From assembly GCF_001077815.2 (NCBI RefSeq), contig NZ_CP011310.1:1736001-1800000 (forward strand): 64,000 nucleotides of DNA. The letters are read 5' to 3'. The notes beneath the pieces are model-generated. The model ran no database searches and was not told the origin of the DNA. It saw nothing but the letters and a program-made list of their open reading frames with translations. Made by a program: the position numbers and the translations under genes. The stretch's first letter is position 1, and each line of letters starts with the position of its first letter. Origin of the DNA: Aurantiacibacter atlanticus. GTDB lineage: Bacteria; Pseudomonadota; Alphaproteobacteria; Sphingomonadales; Sphingomonadaceae. Of the stretch, positions 35,892 through 44,114 are shown piece by piece.

Positions 35892-35922
35892 GCGCCAGCG
35901 CGCCGGCTTTTACGAAATCAGG

Positions 35923-35954
35923 AAAAGGGCGGTCCGGTCGGGTCGCCCTTTTGT
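35923..35954. terminator. Bidirectional terminator between rpmE and a convergent gene
   Basis: AAAAGGGCG (35923-35931) pairs with CGCCCTTTT (35944-35952), flanked by A and T runs so that it can work in both directions. It lies 31 bases after the rpmE stop and 9 bases beyond the 3' end of the convergent DUF2165 gene. Confidence 0.85.
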
Positions 35955-35963
35955 ACTTCTGCC

Positions 35964-36452
35964 TTAATCCTCGGTCAGGCAGACGAACAGCATGGTGATG
36001 GCCGAAGCCATCGCATACATAAACGCGCCATGCATTGATCCTGCCCCTGCCTGCGTTTGCCACATCTGGAAGAATGCCGCGCCAAAGGTCATGAAGAGAC
36101 CGAACCAGGTGAGGAGTGCCAATCCGGCCGCAATCACGCCGGCGCGCTTGGCTGCGTGGAAGGCAGGCTGATCGCCTTTGCGCGCGCGCACCATGTCCCA
36201 TGCGCCCTTCAGCCCAAAGAATGCGACACTCAATTCACCAGCCGATGCCAATGCCAGCGCCGCCCAGGCCAGAGCCGGATTGGCGGTCTTGAAAAAATGG
36301 GTGTGCGGATAGAGTGCATGATCGGCGCCAGACATGACATAAACCAATGAGCCATGTGCTTCGCTGAGATTTGCCACATTCTGCATCGCGTAGAAAAGCG
36401 CGTGCAACCCGATAGACGCAACCAGCGCGATTTTGATGAAACGGATCATCAT
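35964..36452 (-). CDS. DUF2165-family small integral membrane protein
   Basis: The 162 residues form about four membrane helices: IALVASIGLHALFYAMQNVAN, ALAWAALALASAGELSVAFFG, then AAGLALLTWFGLFMTFGAAFF and the C-terminal MYAMASAITMLFVCL. This is the DUF2165 (predicted small integral membrane protein) layout, including the HTHFFK region between helices. GGGGGGAA precedes a double ATG at 36452/36449. Its function is unknown. Confidence 0.8.
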   Translation of the reverse strand: MMIRFIKIALVASIGLHALFYAMQNVANLSEAHGSLVYVMSGADHALYPHTHFFKTANPALAWAALALASAGELSVAFFGLKGAWDMVRARKGDQPAFHAAKRAGVIAAGLALLTWFGLFMTFGAAFFQMWQTQAGAGSMHGAFMYAMASAITMLFVCLTED

Positions 36453-36519
36453 TTCCCCCCTTGGCCATTATTGGGTCAATTGCGTAATCTGATAATCAGC
36501 ACCGCGCAAATTTGGGTCT

Positions 36520-36933
36520 TCAGCCGCTAAACTTCTGATATCGCATGACACCGACATAGCGGGCTTCGCCCGTATCCGCAGGATGCGATTCTCCATCGAA
36601 AACCGGCACTTCGGCAAAATCGTAAATGCTGGTGCCATCGATGCAGGCGATGTTGACGCCGTAATGATCGGGTTCGGAGCGCAGTTGGTGAAAGGGATGA
36701 ATACCGCATATCGAGCAGAATCGGTGTTTCGCCTCACCAGAGCCGAATGTGTATGGCGTGAGCGCGTCTTTGCCTTGCGTGATGTTCAGCATGGACATTG
36801 GCACATCCATCATCACCACGCCCTTCATCGCGCAGATTGTGCAGTTACATCGTCGAATCAGCGGGTTTTCCGGCATGTCGATAGTGAAGCGCACCGTTCC
36901 GCAATGGCAACCGCCGTGTGTCAGATCACTCAT
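36520..36933 (-). CDS. GFA-family (glutathione-dependent formaldehyde-activating type) zinc protein
   Basis: The 137 residues carry the zinc-binding cysteine sets of the GFA/CENP-V family: GGCHCGTVRF, CNCTICAMKG and FCSICGIHPFH. Family members are associated with thiol adducts such as S-hydroxymethylglutathione, but many have no proven activity. ATG 36933 gives MSDLTHGGCHCG; an upstream extension overlaps the next gene. It lies 4 bases after the dioxygenase stop, so the two are probably cotranscribed. Confidence 0.85.
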   Translation of the reverse strand: MSDLTHGGCHCGTVRFTIDMPENPLIRRCNCTICAMKGVVMMDVPMSMLNITQGKDALTPYTFGSGEAKHRFCSICGIHPFHQLRSEPDHYGVNIACIDGTSIYDFAEVPVFDGESHPADTGEARYVGVMRYQKFSG

Positions 36934-36937
36934 GCAT

Positions 36938-37594
36938 TCACCCCCAGGGTTTTTCACGATACCATTTAGTGATGACATATTTCACGCCTGCGCGGACTTT
37001 CATGCCGTGATGCAATGTGGCCGGATTCAACGTGCCGTCCGCGCGGTGATTGTTCCAGCACACCAATTTGCCATCCGCTGGCTGGAAGGTTTTTTTCACG
37101 ACCTTGAAGCGCGTTGCGCCTCCTGCTTCAGCCTGATTGAGGTAAATCATGAAGGTCCATGTGCGATTCCCTGATACCGAACAAAATTTTTCGAAGTCGG
37201 CCCCATTGGGTTCGAAATAGTCGGTATGCGGTTTGAATTCCTGACCGGGCGCATAACGCTGGCCCTGTACTGGCTCTCCATGCGCAGGGTCGATACCGTT
37301 GAGGGCGAACAATCGCCTTTCCAGTTCCTGCACTGCGGGTTCGTGTTCTTCCAGATCGCAGGTTTCGCTGGTGCGAAAGTAATTGTCGCCATTGGCATCG
37401 GCGAGGGTAGACGGGCGGCGATCCTTGTCGATCAGGGCGATGAGCTCGCCACACAATTCAGGCGGCAGAAAGCGCGGGCAATCGAGCAGGATGATCCGGG
37501 GCGAAGGCACCTGGCGCACGCCCTGGTGTTCAAGCAGCATGGCGGCGCTGGTTTCGCCCGGAACTCCTGACTGAATCGATGACGGATTCGGCAT
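36938..37594 (-). CDS. 2-oxoglutarate/Fe(II) dioxygenase, prolyl-4-hydroxylase-like
   Basis: The 218 residues end in a P4H-alpha-type jelly roll. The iron triad is seen as PHTDYF (His, Asp) and LHHGMKV (distal His), with a 2-oxoglutarate-binding Lys plausible in GVKYVITKWY. MIYLNQAEAGGATRF is the family core. ATG 37594 is chosen; the longer frame runs into low-complexity Arg/Ala sequence. The substrate is unknown; bacterial members hydroxylate proline in proteins such as EF-Tu or free substrates. Confidence 0.85.
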   Translation of the reverse strand: MPNPSSIQSGVPGETSAAMLLEHQGVRQVPSPRIILLDCPRFLPPELCGELIALIDKDRRPSTLADANGDNYFRTSETCDLEEHEPAVQELERRLFALNGIDPAHGEPVQGQRYAPGQEFKPHTDYFEPNGADFEKFCSVSGNRTWTFMIYLNQAEAGGATRFKVVKKTFQPADGKLVCWNNHRADGTLNPATLHHGMKVRAGVKYVITKWYREKPWG

Positions 37595-37789
37595 GCGCAA
37601 AGAATAGGGCGCCCGCGGGTTGACGAAAAGGGTGCGCGTAACATTATTTCGTCTGTCGGGCTGTGCCGCACTTTTTGCTTTGCATAGCCGCCTGCTTGTG
37701 CAATTGGCTCGCGCCCGCGCCCCAAGCCGCTTGACCGGTGGGCGCGAGGCCCTAAAGCCGCGCATCTCGGTGTGCGTGCAGAATGGTGT

Positions 37790-37867
37790 GGCGATCGTAG
37801 CTCAGTTGGTTAGAGCGCCGGTTTGTGGTACCGGAGGTCGGGGGTTCGAGACCCCTCGATCGCCCCA
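37790..37867 (+). tRNA. tRNA-His (anticodon GTG), CCA encoded
   Basis: Acceptor GCGATCG pairs with CGATCGC. The extra G(-1) at 37790, opposite C73 at 37864, is the histidine identity mark. The anticodon loop reads TTGTGGT with GTG, and the T loop is TTCGAGA. CCA is at 37865-37867. Confidence 0.96.
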
Positions 37868-37917
37868 TTCTTCCAGCACCCATGTCGTGTCAGAAATTAC
37901 GCGCAAGGGATAATCGA

Positions 37918-38982
37918 ATGTCGGCAATCTGGACCGAAGCTGATTGGGATGACCACGAACTTGTCGAGGTCGTGCATGATCGTGCATCGGGGCTCACAGC
38001 GATTATCGCGCTCCATTCCACTCATCTCGGCCCGGCTGCGGGCGGCACGCGGTTTTGGCATTATGCCGATCCTGCGGGTGCCATGCGTGATGCATTGCGC
38101 TTGTCGCGCGGGATGAGCTTCAAGAATGCCATGGCGGGATTGCCCATCGGTGGCGGCAAGGCAGTGGTGCTGCTTGACAAGAATGGCAAGAAAACCCGCG
38201 CAATGCTCTCCGCTTTCGGCGATGCTGTAGAGGCCTTGAACGGGCGCTATGTCACTGCAGAAGACGTCGGTGCGAGCGAAGCGGACATGGTCGCCATTGC
38301 AGAGCGCACGGCGCATGTCTGCGGTTTGCCCGCTGCCGAGGGTGATGCGGGCGGCAATCCCGGGCCTTTCACGGCTATGGGCATTTATCTTGGTATCAAA
38401 GCTGCTGTTGCACACAAGCTCGGCAAGGACGCGATGCAAGGCGTGCGCGTTGCGGTGCAGGGCTGCGGCTCTGTTGGCGGTGGTGTCGCGCGTCTTTTGG
38501 CGAAGGACGGGGCTGACCTCGTGCTTGCTGATATTGATGCGGGACGGGCGCAGGCCTTGGCTAGCGAAACGGGCGGAAAGGCTGTCGCGGTAGAGCAGAT
38601 CTTGAATACTGCTTGCGACGTATTCAGCCCCAATGCTCTGGGCGCGATACTGAATGACGAGGGCATTGCGCGCCTCGATTGCGCTATTGTAGCAGGCGGA
38701 GCCAATAACCAGCTTGCGCGCCGTGAGCATGGCAGGCTGCTGGACGATCGCGGCATCCTCTATGCCCCGGATTATGTCATCAATGCTGGCGGCATCATCA
38801 ATGTCAGCATGGAATATATCTCACGCCAGCGCGGCGAGGCCTCCGACATAAACGAAGTACGCAAGCGCATCGCGCAGATACCGGGACGCCTCCAGCAAAT
38901 CTGGGAAACCAGCGACGCTGAATCCCGTCCGCCGCATGAAGTGGCAGATGCGATGGCGATGGAGCTTATTGGACGAGGCTAG
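37918..38982 (+). CDS. Leucine/valine-type amino acid dehydrogenase (Glu/Leu/Phe/Val dehydrogenase family)
   Basis: NAD-dependent oxidative deamination of branched-chain or aromatic amino acids. The 354 residues hold the substrate domain with GPAAGGTRFW, the catalytic Lys in MAGLPIGGGKAVVL and TAEDVGASEADM. The Rossmann motif is VAVQGCGSVGGGVARLL and the C-terminal VINAGGIINVSMEY is present. ATG 37918 has AAGGGA upstream; an earlier in-frame start lies inside tRNA-His. Leucine dehydrogenase is the closest recognisable type, but specificity is not certain. Confidence 0.87.
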   Translation: MSAIWTEADWDDHELVEVVHDRASGLTAIIALHSTHLGPAAGGTRFWHYADPAGAMRDALRLSRGMSFKNAMAGLPIGGGKAVVLLDKNGKKTRAMLSAFGDAVEALNGRYVTAEDVGASEADMVAIAERTAHVCGLPAAEGDAGGNPGPFTAMGIYLGIKAAVAHKLGKDAMQGVRVAVQGCGSVGGGVARLLAKDGADLVLADIDAGRAQALASETGGKAVAVEQILNTACDVFSPNALGAILNDEGIARLDCAIVAGGANNQLARREHGRLLDDRGILYAPDYVINAGGIINVSMEYISRQRGEASDINEVRKRIAQIPGRLQQIWETSDAESRPPHEVADAMAMELIGRG

Positions 38983-39049
38983 GCTTCATGCCGAAAAATC
39001 GGCGTGTTTCCTTGCCGCGCGGGTTTCCACCTGCCAATGGTGCAGTGCG

Positions 39050-39055
39050 TATAAT
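39050..39055 (+). promoter_or_regulatory. Possible -10 element for the ccm operon
   Basis: A perfect TATAAT lies 15 bases before the ccmC ATG, implying a very short leader. No good -35 hexamer stands at the usual distance. It is the only consensus-like element in the 87-base gap after the dehydrogenase gene. Confidence 0.3.
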
Positions 39056-39069
39056 GACCCTGCCTGAAG

Positions 39070-39816
39070 ATGCATAAATTCGCCAATCCCGCCCGGTTTC
39101 TTATAATCGCGAAGTGGCTGACCCCGCTGCTGCTGCTTAGCGGGCTGCTGCTTTGCGCCATGTCGTTATCGTGGGGTTTCTGGCAGGTTCCGGCTGATCG
39201 GTTGATGGGCGATACCGTCCGCATCCTGTTCATCCATGTGCCTACCGCTTGGCTGGGCATGGGGGGGTGGACCGCCATTGCCATTGCCAGCCTTGTCGAA
39301 CTGGTCTGGCGCCACCCGCTTGCAGCGATTGCCGCGCGCGCTACGGCCGTGCCCGGGGCGGTCTTCACTTTCATCTGTCTTGCCACCGGTTCGATCTGGG
39401 GCCGCCCGACATGGGGCACCTGGTGGGTGTGGGATGGCAGGCTTACCTCCATGCTGGTCCTTCTGTTTTTATATTTCGGCTATATCGCGCTCTCAGCTTC
39501 ACTTGCACGAGAGGGCCAGTCGAGCCGTATTGCCGCGATTTTCGGTCTGGTAGGCGCAATAAATGTGCCGATCATCAACCGTTCGGTCGTGTGGTGGAAT
39601 TCGCTCCACCAACCGCCCAGCATCACGCTTGGCCAAAGCTCTATCGACAGTGTGTTCCTTGTCCCGCTTATGATCGCGGTGGCGGGCTTCTCGCTGCTGT
39701 TTGGCGGGGTGGTATTGGCCCGGATGCGGGCAATCCTTGCCGATATACAGACCGAAGCCCGGCTGCGGCGCAGGGTGCAGCAGGCAGAAATGCGTTCGGA
39801 TGAGGCATCGGCATGA
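39070..39816 (+). CDS. ccmC: Heme exporter / heme-handling protein CcmC
   Basis: Membrane protein that presents heme to CcmE in cytochrome c maturation. The 248 residues have six helices and the Trp-rich heme-binding loop GRPTWGTWWVWDGRLTS, flanked by conserved His (FIHVPTAWLG and WWNSLHQPP). First gene of a seven-gene operon; ccmA and ccmB are not next to it. Confidence 0.95.
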   Translation: MHKFANPARFLIIAKWLTPLLLLSGLLLCAMSLSWGFWQVPADRLMGDTVRILFIHVPTAWLGMGGWTAIAIASLVELVWRHPLAAIAARATAVPGAVFTFICLATGSIWGRPTWGTWWVWDGRLTSMLVLLFLYFGYIALSASLAREGQSSRIAAIFGLVGAINVPIINRSVVWWNSLHQPPSITLGQSSIDSVFLVPLMIAVAGFSLLFGGVVLARMRAILADIQTEARLRRRVQQAEMRSDEASA

Positions 39817-39953
39817 GAGAAGCACTTGATCAGATGTTGTTTGTCTATGCCGCTTATGGTGTGACCATCATCGGCACGCTTGGGCTGGTGGCACAAAGCT
39901 GGCTCTCTATGCGCCGCGCCGAGGCCCGCCGAGACAGGGCCAAGGGGAAGTGA
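39813..39953 (+). CDS. ccmD: Heme exporter protein CcmD
   Basis: A 46-codon frame between ccmC and ccmE overlaps both (ATGA at its start, GTGA at its end). It has one membrane helix (FVYAAYGVTIIGTLGLVAQSW) followed by a basic tail (MRRAEARRDRAKGK), the CcmD pattern. CcmD helps release holo-CcmE from CcmC. Identified by position, size and topology. Confidence 0.88.
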   Translation: MREALDQMLFVYAAYGVTIIGTLGLVAQSWLSMRRAEARRDRAKGK

Positions 39954-40411
39954 ACACCGCTTTCAAACCCAAGCACCAGCGCCTTGTGCTCGTGCTGCTG
40001 GCGCTGGCCGCGCTTATCGCGGCGGCGTTGCTGGCGATCTACGCCCTGCGCGATCAGGCGAGCTATTTCTACGTGCCCGCCGATATTGCCGCCAACCCGC
40101 CTGAAGCGGGGCAGGCCATCAGGTTGGGCGGCATGGTCGAAAACGGCTCCATGATCATGGCGGCGGACGGCGTGACCGTTGCATTTGTCGTACAGGATGG
40201 GACAGCGCGCGTGCCTGTCACCTTTACAGGCATCCTGCCCGATCTTTTCGTCGAAGGGTCGGGTGTCGTTGCCGATGGCCGCATGAATGCCGATGGCGTA
40301 TTTGTGGCAGACAATCTTCTTGCCAAGCATGACGAGAATTACATGCCGCGGGAGCTGGAAGGCATGACTGCCGATGAAATCCGCGAGGAAGTGCAGGAAA
40401 CGGTCGAATGA
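39950..40411 (+). CDS. ccmE: Cytochrome c-type biogenesis heme chaperone CcmE
   Basis: Periplasmic heme carrier anchored by one N-terminal helix. The 153 residues begin with GTG and KPKHQRLVLVLLALAA. They include the OB-fold stretch IRLGGMVENGSM and the covalent heme-binding His in LLAKHDENYMP, whose Tyr is the usual axial ligand. Confidence 0.95.
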   Translation: MNTAFKPKHQRLVLVLLALAALIAAALLAIYALRDQASYFYVPADIAANPPEAGQAIRLGGMVENGSMIMAADGVTVAFVVQDGTARVPVTFTGILPDLFVEGSGVVADGRMNADGVFVADNLLAKHDENYMPRELEGMTADEIREEVQETVE

Positions 40412-42369
40412 TTGCGGAATTCGGTCTTGCGGCACTGTGGCTGGCCGCTGCGCTAGCCGCGCTGCAACTGATCGCCGGCTTTGTCGGCGCGCGATCGGGC
40501 GACATAGAAGGAGCGGGCGCATTCGCTGCGCTGGCGCGTTCTGCAGCAGGTTTGCAGGCGCTTCTGTGCGTGGCAGCCTTTTTTGCGCTGCTTTATGTTT
40601 TTGCGATCACCGACCTTTCGGTAAAACTGGTCGCCACCAATTCACACTCGCTAAAACCGATGATCTTCAAGATTTCGGGCGCCTGGGGCAATCATGAAGG
40701 CTCCATGCTGTTGTGGGTAACGGTGATGGCGGCTGCAGGCGGAGCAATCGCGCTGATCGAACGCCGCCTGCCAGAGCGGACCATGATGGCGGTTCTGGCG
40801 TCGCAGGCATTTGTCGGACTGGGCTTCTATGCCTTCCTTTTGCTGTCTTCCAATCCGTTTGAGCGTTTGGCGCAGCCCCCTTTGGAAGGAAATGGCCTCA
40901 ACCCGCTGCTTCAGGATGTCGGTCTCGCCTTTCACCCGCCTACGCTTTACATCGGTTACGTCGGCCTTTCGGTCGCCTTCAGCTTTGCGGTCGGGGCATT
41001 GCTCACGCGGGCAGTGACCCCGCAATTTGCAACAGTGATGCGGCCATGGGTGCTGGCATCGTGGATTTTTCTCACAGTCGGCATCACGGCAGGCTCTTAC
41101 TGGGCATATTACGAACTTGGCTGGGGCGGCTGGTGGTTTTGGGACCCGGTGGAAAATGCCAGCCTGATGCCCTGGCTTGCTGCGACGGCACTGCTCCATT
41201 CGGTGAGTGTGCTGGCCGCGCGCGATGCCCTGCGCACATGGACGATCATGCTGGGGGTAATCGCCTTTTCGATGAGCATGCTTGGCACATTCCTCGTGCG
41301 GTCGGGCATTCTCACCAGTGTTCATTCATTTGCGGTGGATCCGGAGCGCGGTAATTTCATCCTCTTCCTGCTAGCCCTTTATATCGGCGGTGCTCTGGTG
41401 ATTTTTGCCATGCGTGCCAGCACCATTGCTGAAGGCAAACGTTTCAGCGCTCTCAGCCGTGAAGGCGCATTAGTAGTCAACAATGTGGCGCTATCGGCTA
41501 TCCTTGGGATTGTGCTGCTCGGCACGCTCTATCCCTTGTTTACCGAAGCGTTTGGCGTGCGGGTTTCGGTGGGGCCGCCTTACTTCAATCCGGTCGGCGC
41601 GATATTCTTCATCCCCATGCTGCTGGTGCTGATGGTTGGCCCCCTGCTGCGCTGGCGCAGGGACCAGATTTCGCGGGTCATAAAACCACTGGCGCTGGTT
41701 GCCGCGATCATTCTCACAATCTTAATTCGCGTTGCGATCCTGAACGACATTGCCATTCTCCCTCTGCTCGGTCTGGCCTTTGCCGGAGGTCTGGCCATTG
41801 CCAGCTTCGCGCCGCTTTTCAGGGGTGCACTGCGCCGCACGCCCTTGGCATTATGGGGCATGTGCACTGCGCATTTCGGTGTAGCGGTGGTGCTGTTCGG
41901 CATGGCAGCCGATAGCGCGTTTCAGCAGGAGCGGCTTGTTGCTGCCAATGTGGGTGACACTGTTGCGGTGGGACCGTGGAGCGGTCAGCTAGAAAGCGTC
42001 AACCCCGTTGCCGGTCCGAATTGGACGGCGATGCAGGCCAATATGCATCTTTCATACAATGGCCGGCCCGCACAACCTGCCCAACCGCAATCCCGCCATT
42101 TCTGGTCTCCGCAAATGGAGACGAGCGAAGTTGCCTTGCTCACCCGATGGAATGGACAATTATACGTTGCGGTGGGCAATCAGGCACCCGACGGACGATG
42201 GCAGTTGCGGCTGTGGTGGAAGCCCTTTGTGACCATGATCTGGTATGGCGGCTTGCTCATCGCATTGGGTGGAGCATTGGCACTGGTGGGCCGCGTGATC
42301 GGCGATCTGCGCCGCAGCAATCCGCGTGAGGATGAAGATGTGCCCGACGACGAGGCCTATACGGCATGA
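40408..42369 (+). CDS. ccmF: Heme lyase CcmF
   Basis: Large membrane protein that attaches heme to apocytochromes. The 653 residues have about 15 helices. The WWD-type domain is seen as GWGGWWFWDPVENASLMPWL, with conserved His in GNHEGSML, FHPPTLY and GILTSVHSFAVDP. It overlaps ccmE and ccmG by four bases each. Confidence 0.95.
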   Translation: MIAEFGLAALWLAAALAALQLIAGFVGARSGDIEGAGAFAALARSAAGLQALLCVAAFFALLYVFAITDLSVKLVATNSHSLKPMIFKISGAWGNHEGSMLLWVTVMAAAGGAIALIERRLPERTMMAVLASQAFVGLGFYAFLLLSSNPFERLAQPPLEGNGLNPLLQDVGLAFHPPTLYIGYVGLSVAFSFAVGALLTRAVTPQFATVMRPWVLASWIFLTVGITAGSYWAYYELGWGGWWFWDPVENASLMPWLAATALLHSVSVLAARDALRTWTIMLGVIAFSMSMLGTFLVRSGILTSVHSFAVDPERGNFILFLLALYIGGALVIFAMRASTIAEGKRFSALSREGALVVNNVALSAILGIVLLGTLYPLFTEAFGVRVSVGPPYFNPVGAIFFIPMLLVLMVGPLLRWRRDQISRVIKPLALVAAIILTILIRVAILNDIAILPLLGLAFAGGLAIASFAPLFRGALRRTPLALWGMCTAHFGVAVVLFGMAADSAFQQERLVAANVGDTVAVGPWSGQLESVNPVAGPNWTAMQANMHLSYNGRPAQPAQPQSRHFWSPQMETSEVALLTRWNGQLYVAVGNQAPDGRWQLRLWWKPFVTMIWYGGLLIALGGALALVGRVIGDLRRSNPREDEDVPDDEAYTA

Positions 42370-42902
42370 AACGGTTACGCATCGCGCTGTGGGTTATTGT
42401 CGTGCTGGCAGCCGGACTGTTCGGCCTGTTCTATCATCAGCTTTCTCAACCCAAGAATGATTTCGTGCAGAGTGCGATGGTTGGCCAGCCATTGCCAGCC
42501 TTCGATTTGCCCGCTGCGTCTACTGAAAGGCCGGGGCTTTCGGATAAGGACATGGGCGATGGTAAGGCGCGGCTGCTGAATATCTTTGGCAGCTGGTGCA
42601 TTCCCTGCGCGGCGGAGGCACCGCAACTTGACTTGCTGGAGCGCAGCGGCGCACAAATCGCTGCGGTGGCTATCCGCGACCGGCCTGAAGATGTGGATCG
42701 CTTTCTGGCGCAATATGGTAATCCATTCACCCGAATTGGCGGCGACAAGATTTCGGAAGTCCAGATGGCCATTGGCTCTGCAGGCGTGCCGGAAACCTTT
42801 GTCATCGCAGGCGACGGCACGATTACCTATCAGCACATAGGCGATATTCGGGCTGATGATGTGCCTGTCTTGCTGGAAGAACTGCGGAAGGCAGAGAAAT
42901 GA
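42366..42902 (+). CDS. ccmG: Thiol:disulfide interchange protein CcmG/DsbE
   Basis: Membrane-anchored periplasmic thioredoxin that reduces the apocytochrome CXXCH motif. The 178 residues have an N-terminal helix, ending near FYHQLSQP. The active site GSWCIPCAAEAPQL has a CxxC, and a cis-Pro is in AGVPETFVI. Confidence 0.94.
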   Translation: MKRLRIALWVIVVLAAGLFGLFYHQLSQPKNDFVQSAMVGQPLPAFDLPAASTERPGLSDKDMGDGKARLLNIFGSWCIPCAAEAPQLDLLERSGAQIAAVAIRDRPEDVDRFLAQYGNPFTRIGGDKISEVQMAIGSAGVPETFVIAGDGTITYQHIGDIRADDVPVLLEELRKAEK

Positions 42903-43321
42903 GGCCATATGTTGCCATCATTGCGCTGGTTACCGCTGCATTTTGTATTCCGCTTGCAGCGCAGGATTCCATGCCGCCCGCGCCTTATGCCTATCAGCAG
43001 CTGGACGATCCGGCGAAAGAGCAGGCCGCGCGCGAATTGATGGAGACGCTGCGCTGTCTCAAATGCCAGAGCCAGTCCATCGCAGACAGCGATGCCCCCA
43101 TGGCGGGCGATATGCGCCATCAGGTCCGCACGCGTATCGCGGCTGGTGAAAGTCCTGAGGATGTGCGTGCATGGCTCGTGGCGCGCTATGGGGATTATGT
43201 CAGCTATGATCCGCAGGTGAGCGCCACGACATGGCCGCTGTTTGCACTGCCATTGCTATTCATGGTGCTGGCGGCGTTGATGGTCTGGCGGCGTGTGCAA
43301 TTGAAGGGAGATGCGGATTGA
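42899..43321 (+). CDS. ccmH: Cytochrome c-type biogenesis protein CcmH
   Basis: The 140 residues have a signal peptide ending PLAAQ, the redox motif LRCLKCQSQSIADS, the conserved ARYGDYVSYDP and a C-terminal membrane helix. CcmH keeps apocytochrome thiols reduced together with CcmG. It corresponds to the N-terminal half of the fused E. coli CcmH. Confidence 0.94.
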   Translation: MRPYVAIIALVTAAFCIPLAAQDSMPPAPYAYQQLDDPAKEQAARELMETLRCLKCQSQSIADSDAPMAGDMRHQVRTRIAAGESPEDVRAWLVARYGDYVSYDPQVSATTWPLFALPLLFMVLAALMVWRRVQLKGDAD

Positions 43322-44019
43322 CCTGGCTTGCTGCAATCGTCCTGGCGATCATCGCATTTGCAATCGCGGCCTTCGCCTTTCGCCTGCCGCGCGCCCTCTG
43401 GACTAGCCTTGCAGCTGCTCTCCTTTTCGGGTTGGCGGGTTATGCTTTCCAAGCTTCACCGCAGGTGCCTTCGGCTCCCAAGTCTGCTTCTCTGGCCAGA
43501 GACAGGGCGGATTTCGATATTCCATCTTTGCGCAGGGAATTTGTGGCAGAGCATGAACGCAGCCGTTCCAGCCTGCTGTTTCAGGCTGACGCGATGATGC
43601 GCAGGGGCAGATTTGTGGAAGCTTCGCAATTCCTTGCTGGTATTACACATGAAAATCCCGCTGATTTCGAGGCATGGCTGGCGCTGGGGAACGCACTGGC
43701 CGAACATGCAGACGGCGCTTTGACGGAACCTGCGCTATATGCCTATCGTCAGGCCGCAATGCTTTCTCCGGGCCACCCAGGCCCCGGCTATTTCATCGGG
43801 GTATCGTATATCCGTCAGGGTCAGTATGTACGGACGCGCGACATTTGGGCGCAAACCCTGGAAGCAGCGCCACTTGATACTGCGGGCAGGGGAGCACTGG
43901 CTGAACGGCTTGCGCGTCTTGATGCCATGCTGGACGCTGCATCGCAGGTACAACAGGGCAATGCGGCAGGGCCAACAGACCATTCCGGCAGTTCTGATCC
44001 GGCGCGGGACGGGGAATAA
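43318..44019 (+). CDS. TPR-containing cytochrome c biogenesis factor (CcmI-like)
   Basis: The 233 residues have two N-terminal membrane helices (LAAIVLAIIAFAIAAFAF and a second to about residue 45), then TPR-type helical repeats (FEAWLALGNALAEHADG; ALYAYRQAAMLSPGHPG; YIRQGQYVRTRDIWAQTL). This matches CcmI, which hands apocytochrome to CcmF/CcmH. Start TTG 43318 overlaps the ccmH stop (TTGA). A longer frame within ccmH is unlikely. Confidence 0.85.
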   Translation: MTWLAAIVLAIIAFAIAAFAFRLPRALWTSLAAALLFGLAGYAFQASPQVPSAPKSASLARDRADFDIPSLRREFVAEHERSRSSLLFQADAMMRRGRFVEASQFLAGITHENPADFEAWLALGNALAEHADGALTEPALYAYRQAAMLSPGHPGPGYFIGVSYIRQGQYVRTRDIWAQTLEAAPLDTAGRGALAERLARLDAMLDAASQVQQGNAAGPTDHSGSSDPARDGE

Positions 44020-44022
44020 CGG

Positions 44023-44037
44023 TTGTGCATTGCACAA
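44023..44037. promoter_or_regulatory. 15-base palindrome upstream of kup
   Basis: TTGTGCA-T-TGCACAA is a perfect inverted repeat of seven bases around one central base. It is placed 4 bases after the ccmI stop and 77 bases before the kup ATG. Its symmetry and place suggest an operator for a dimeric regulator. It has no T-run and is too short for a good terminator. The binding protein is unknown. Confidence 0.45.
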
Positions 44038-44114
44038 TCTTGCTTGCCTGCTCACACGCTGCTATCGCGCGCGCTTCGCCGTTGGCGGTTAAGCGAGATG
44101 GGCCGTAAATCCAT

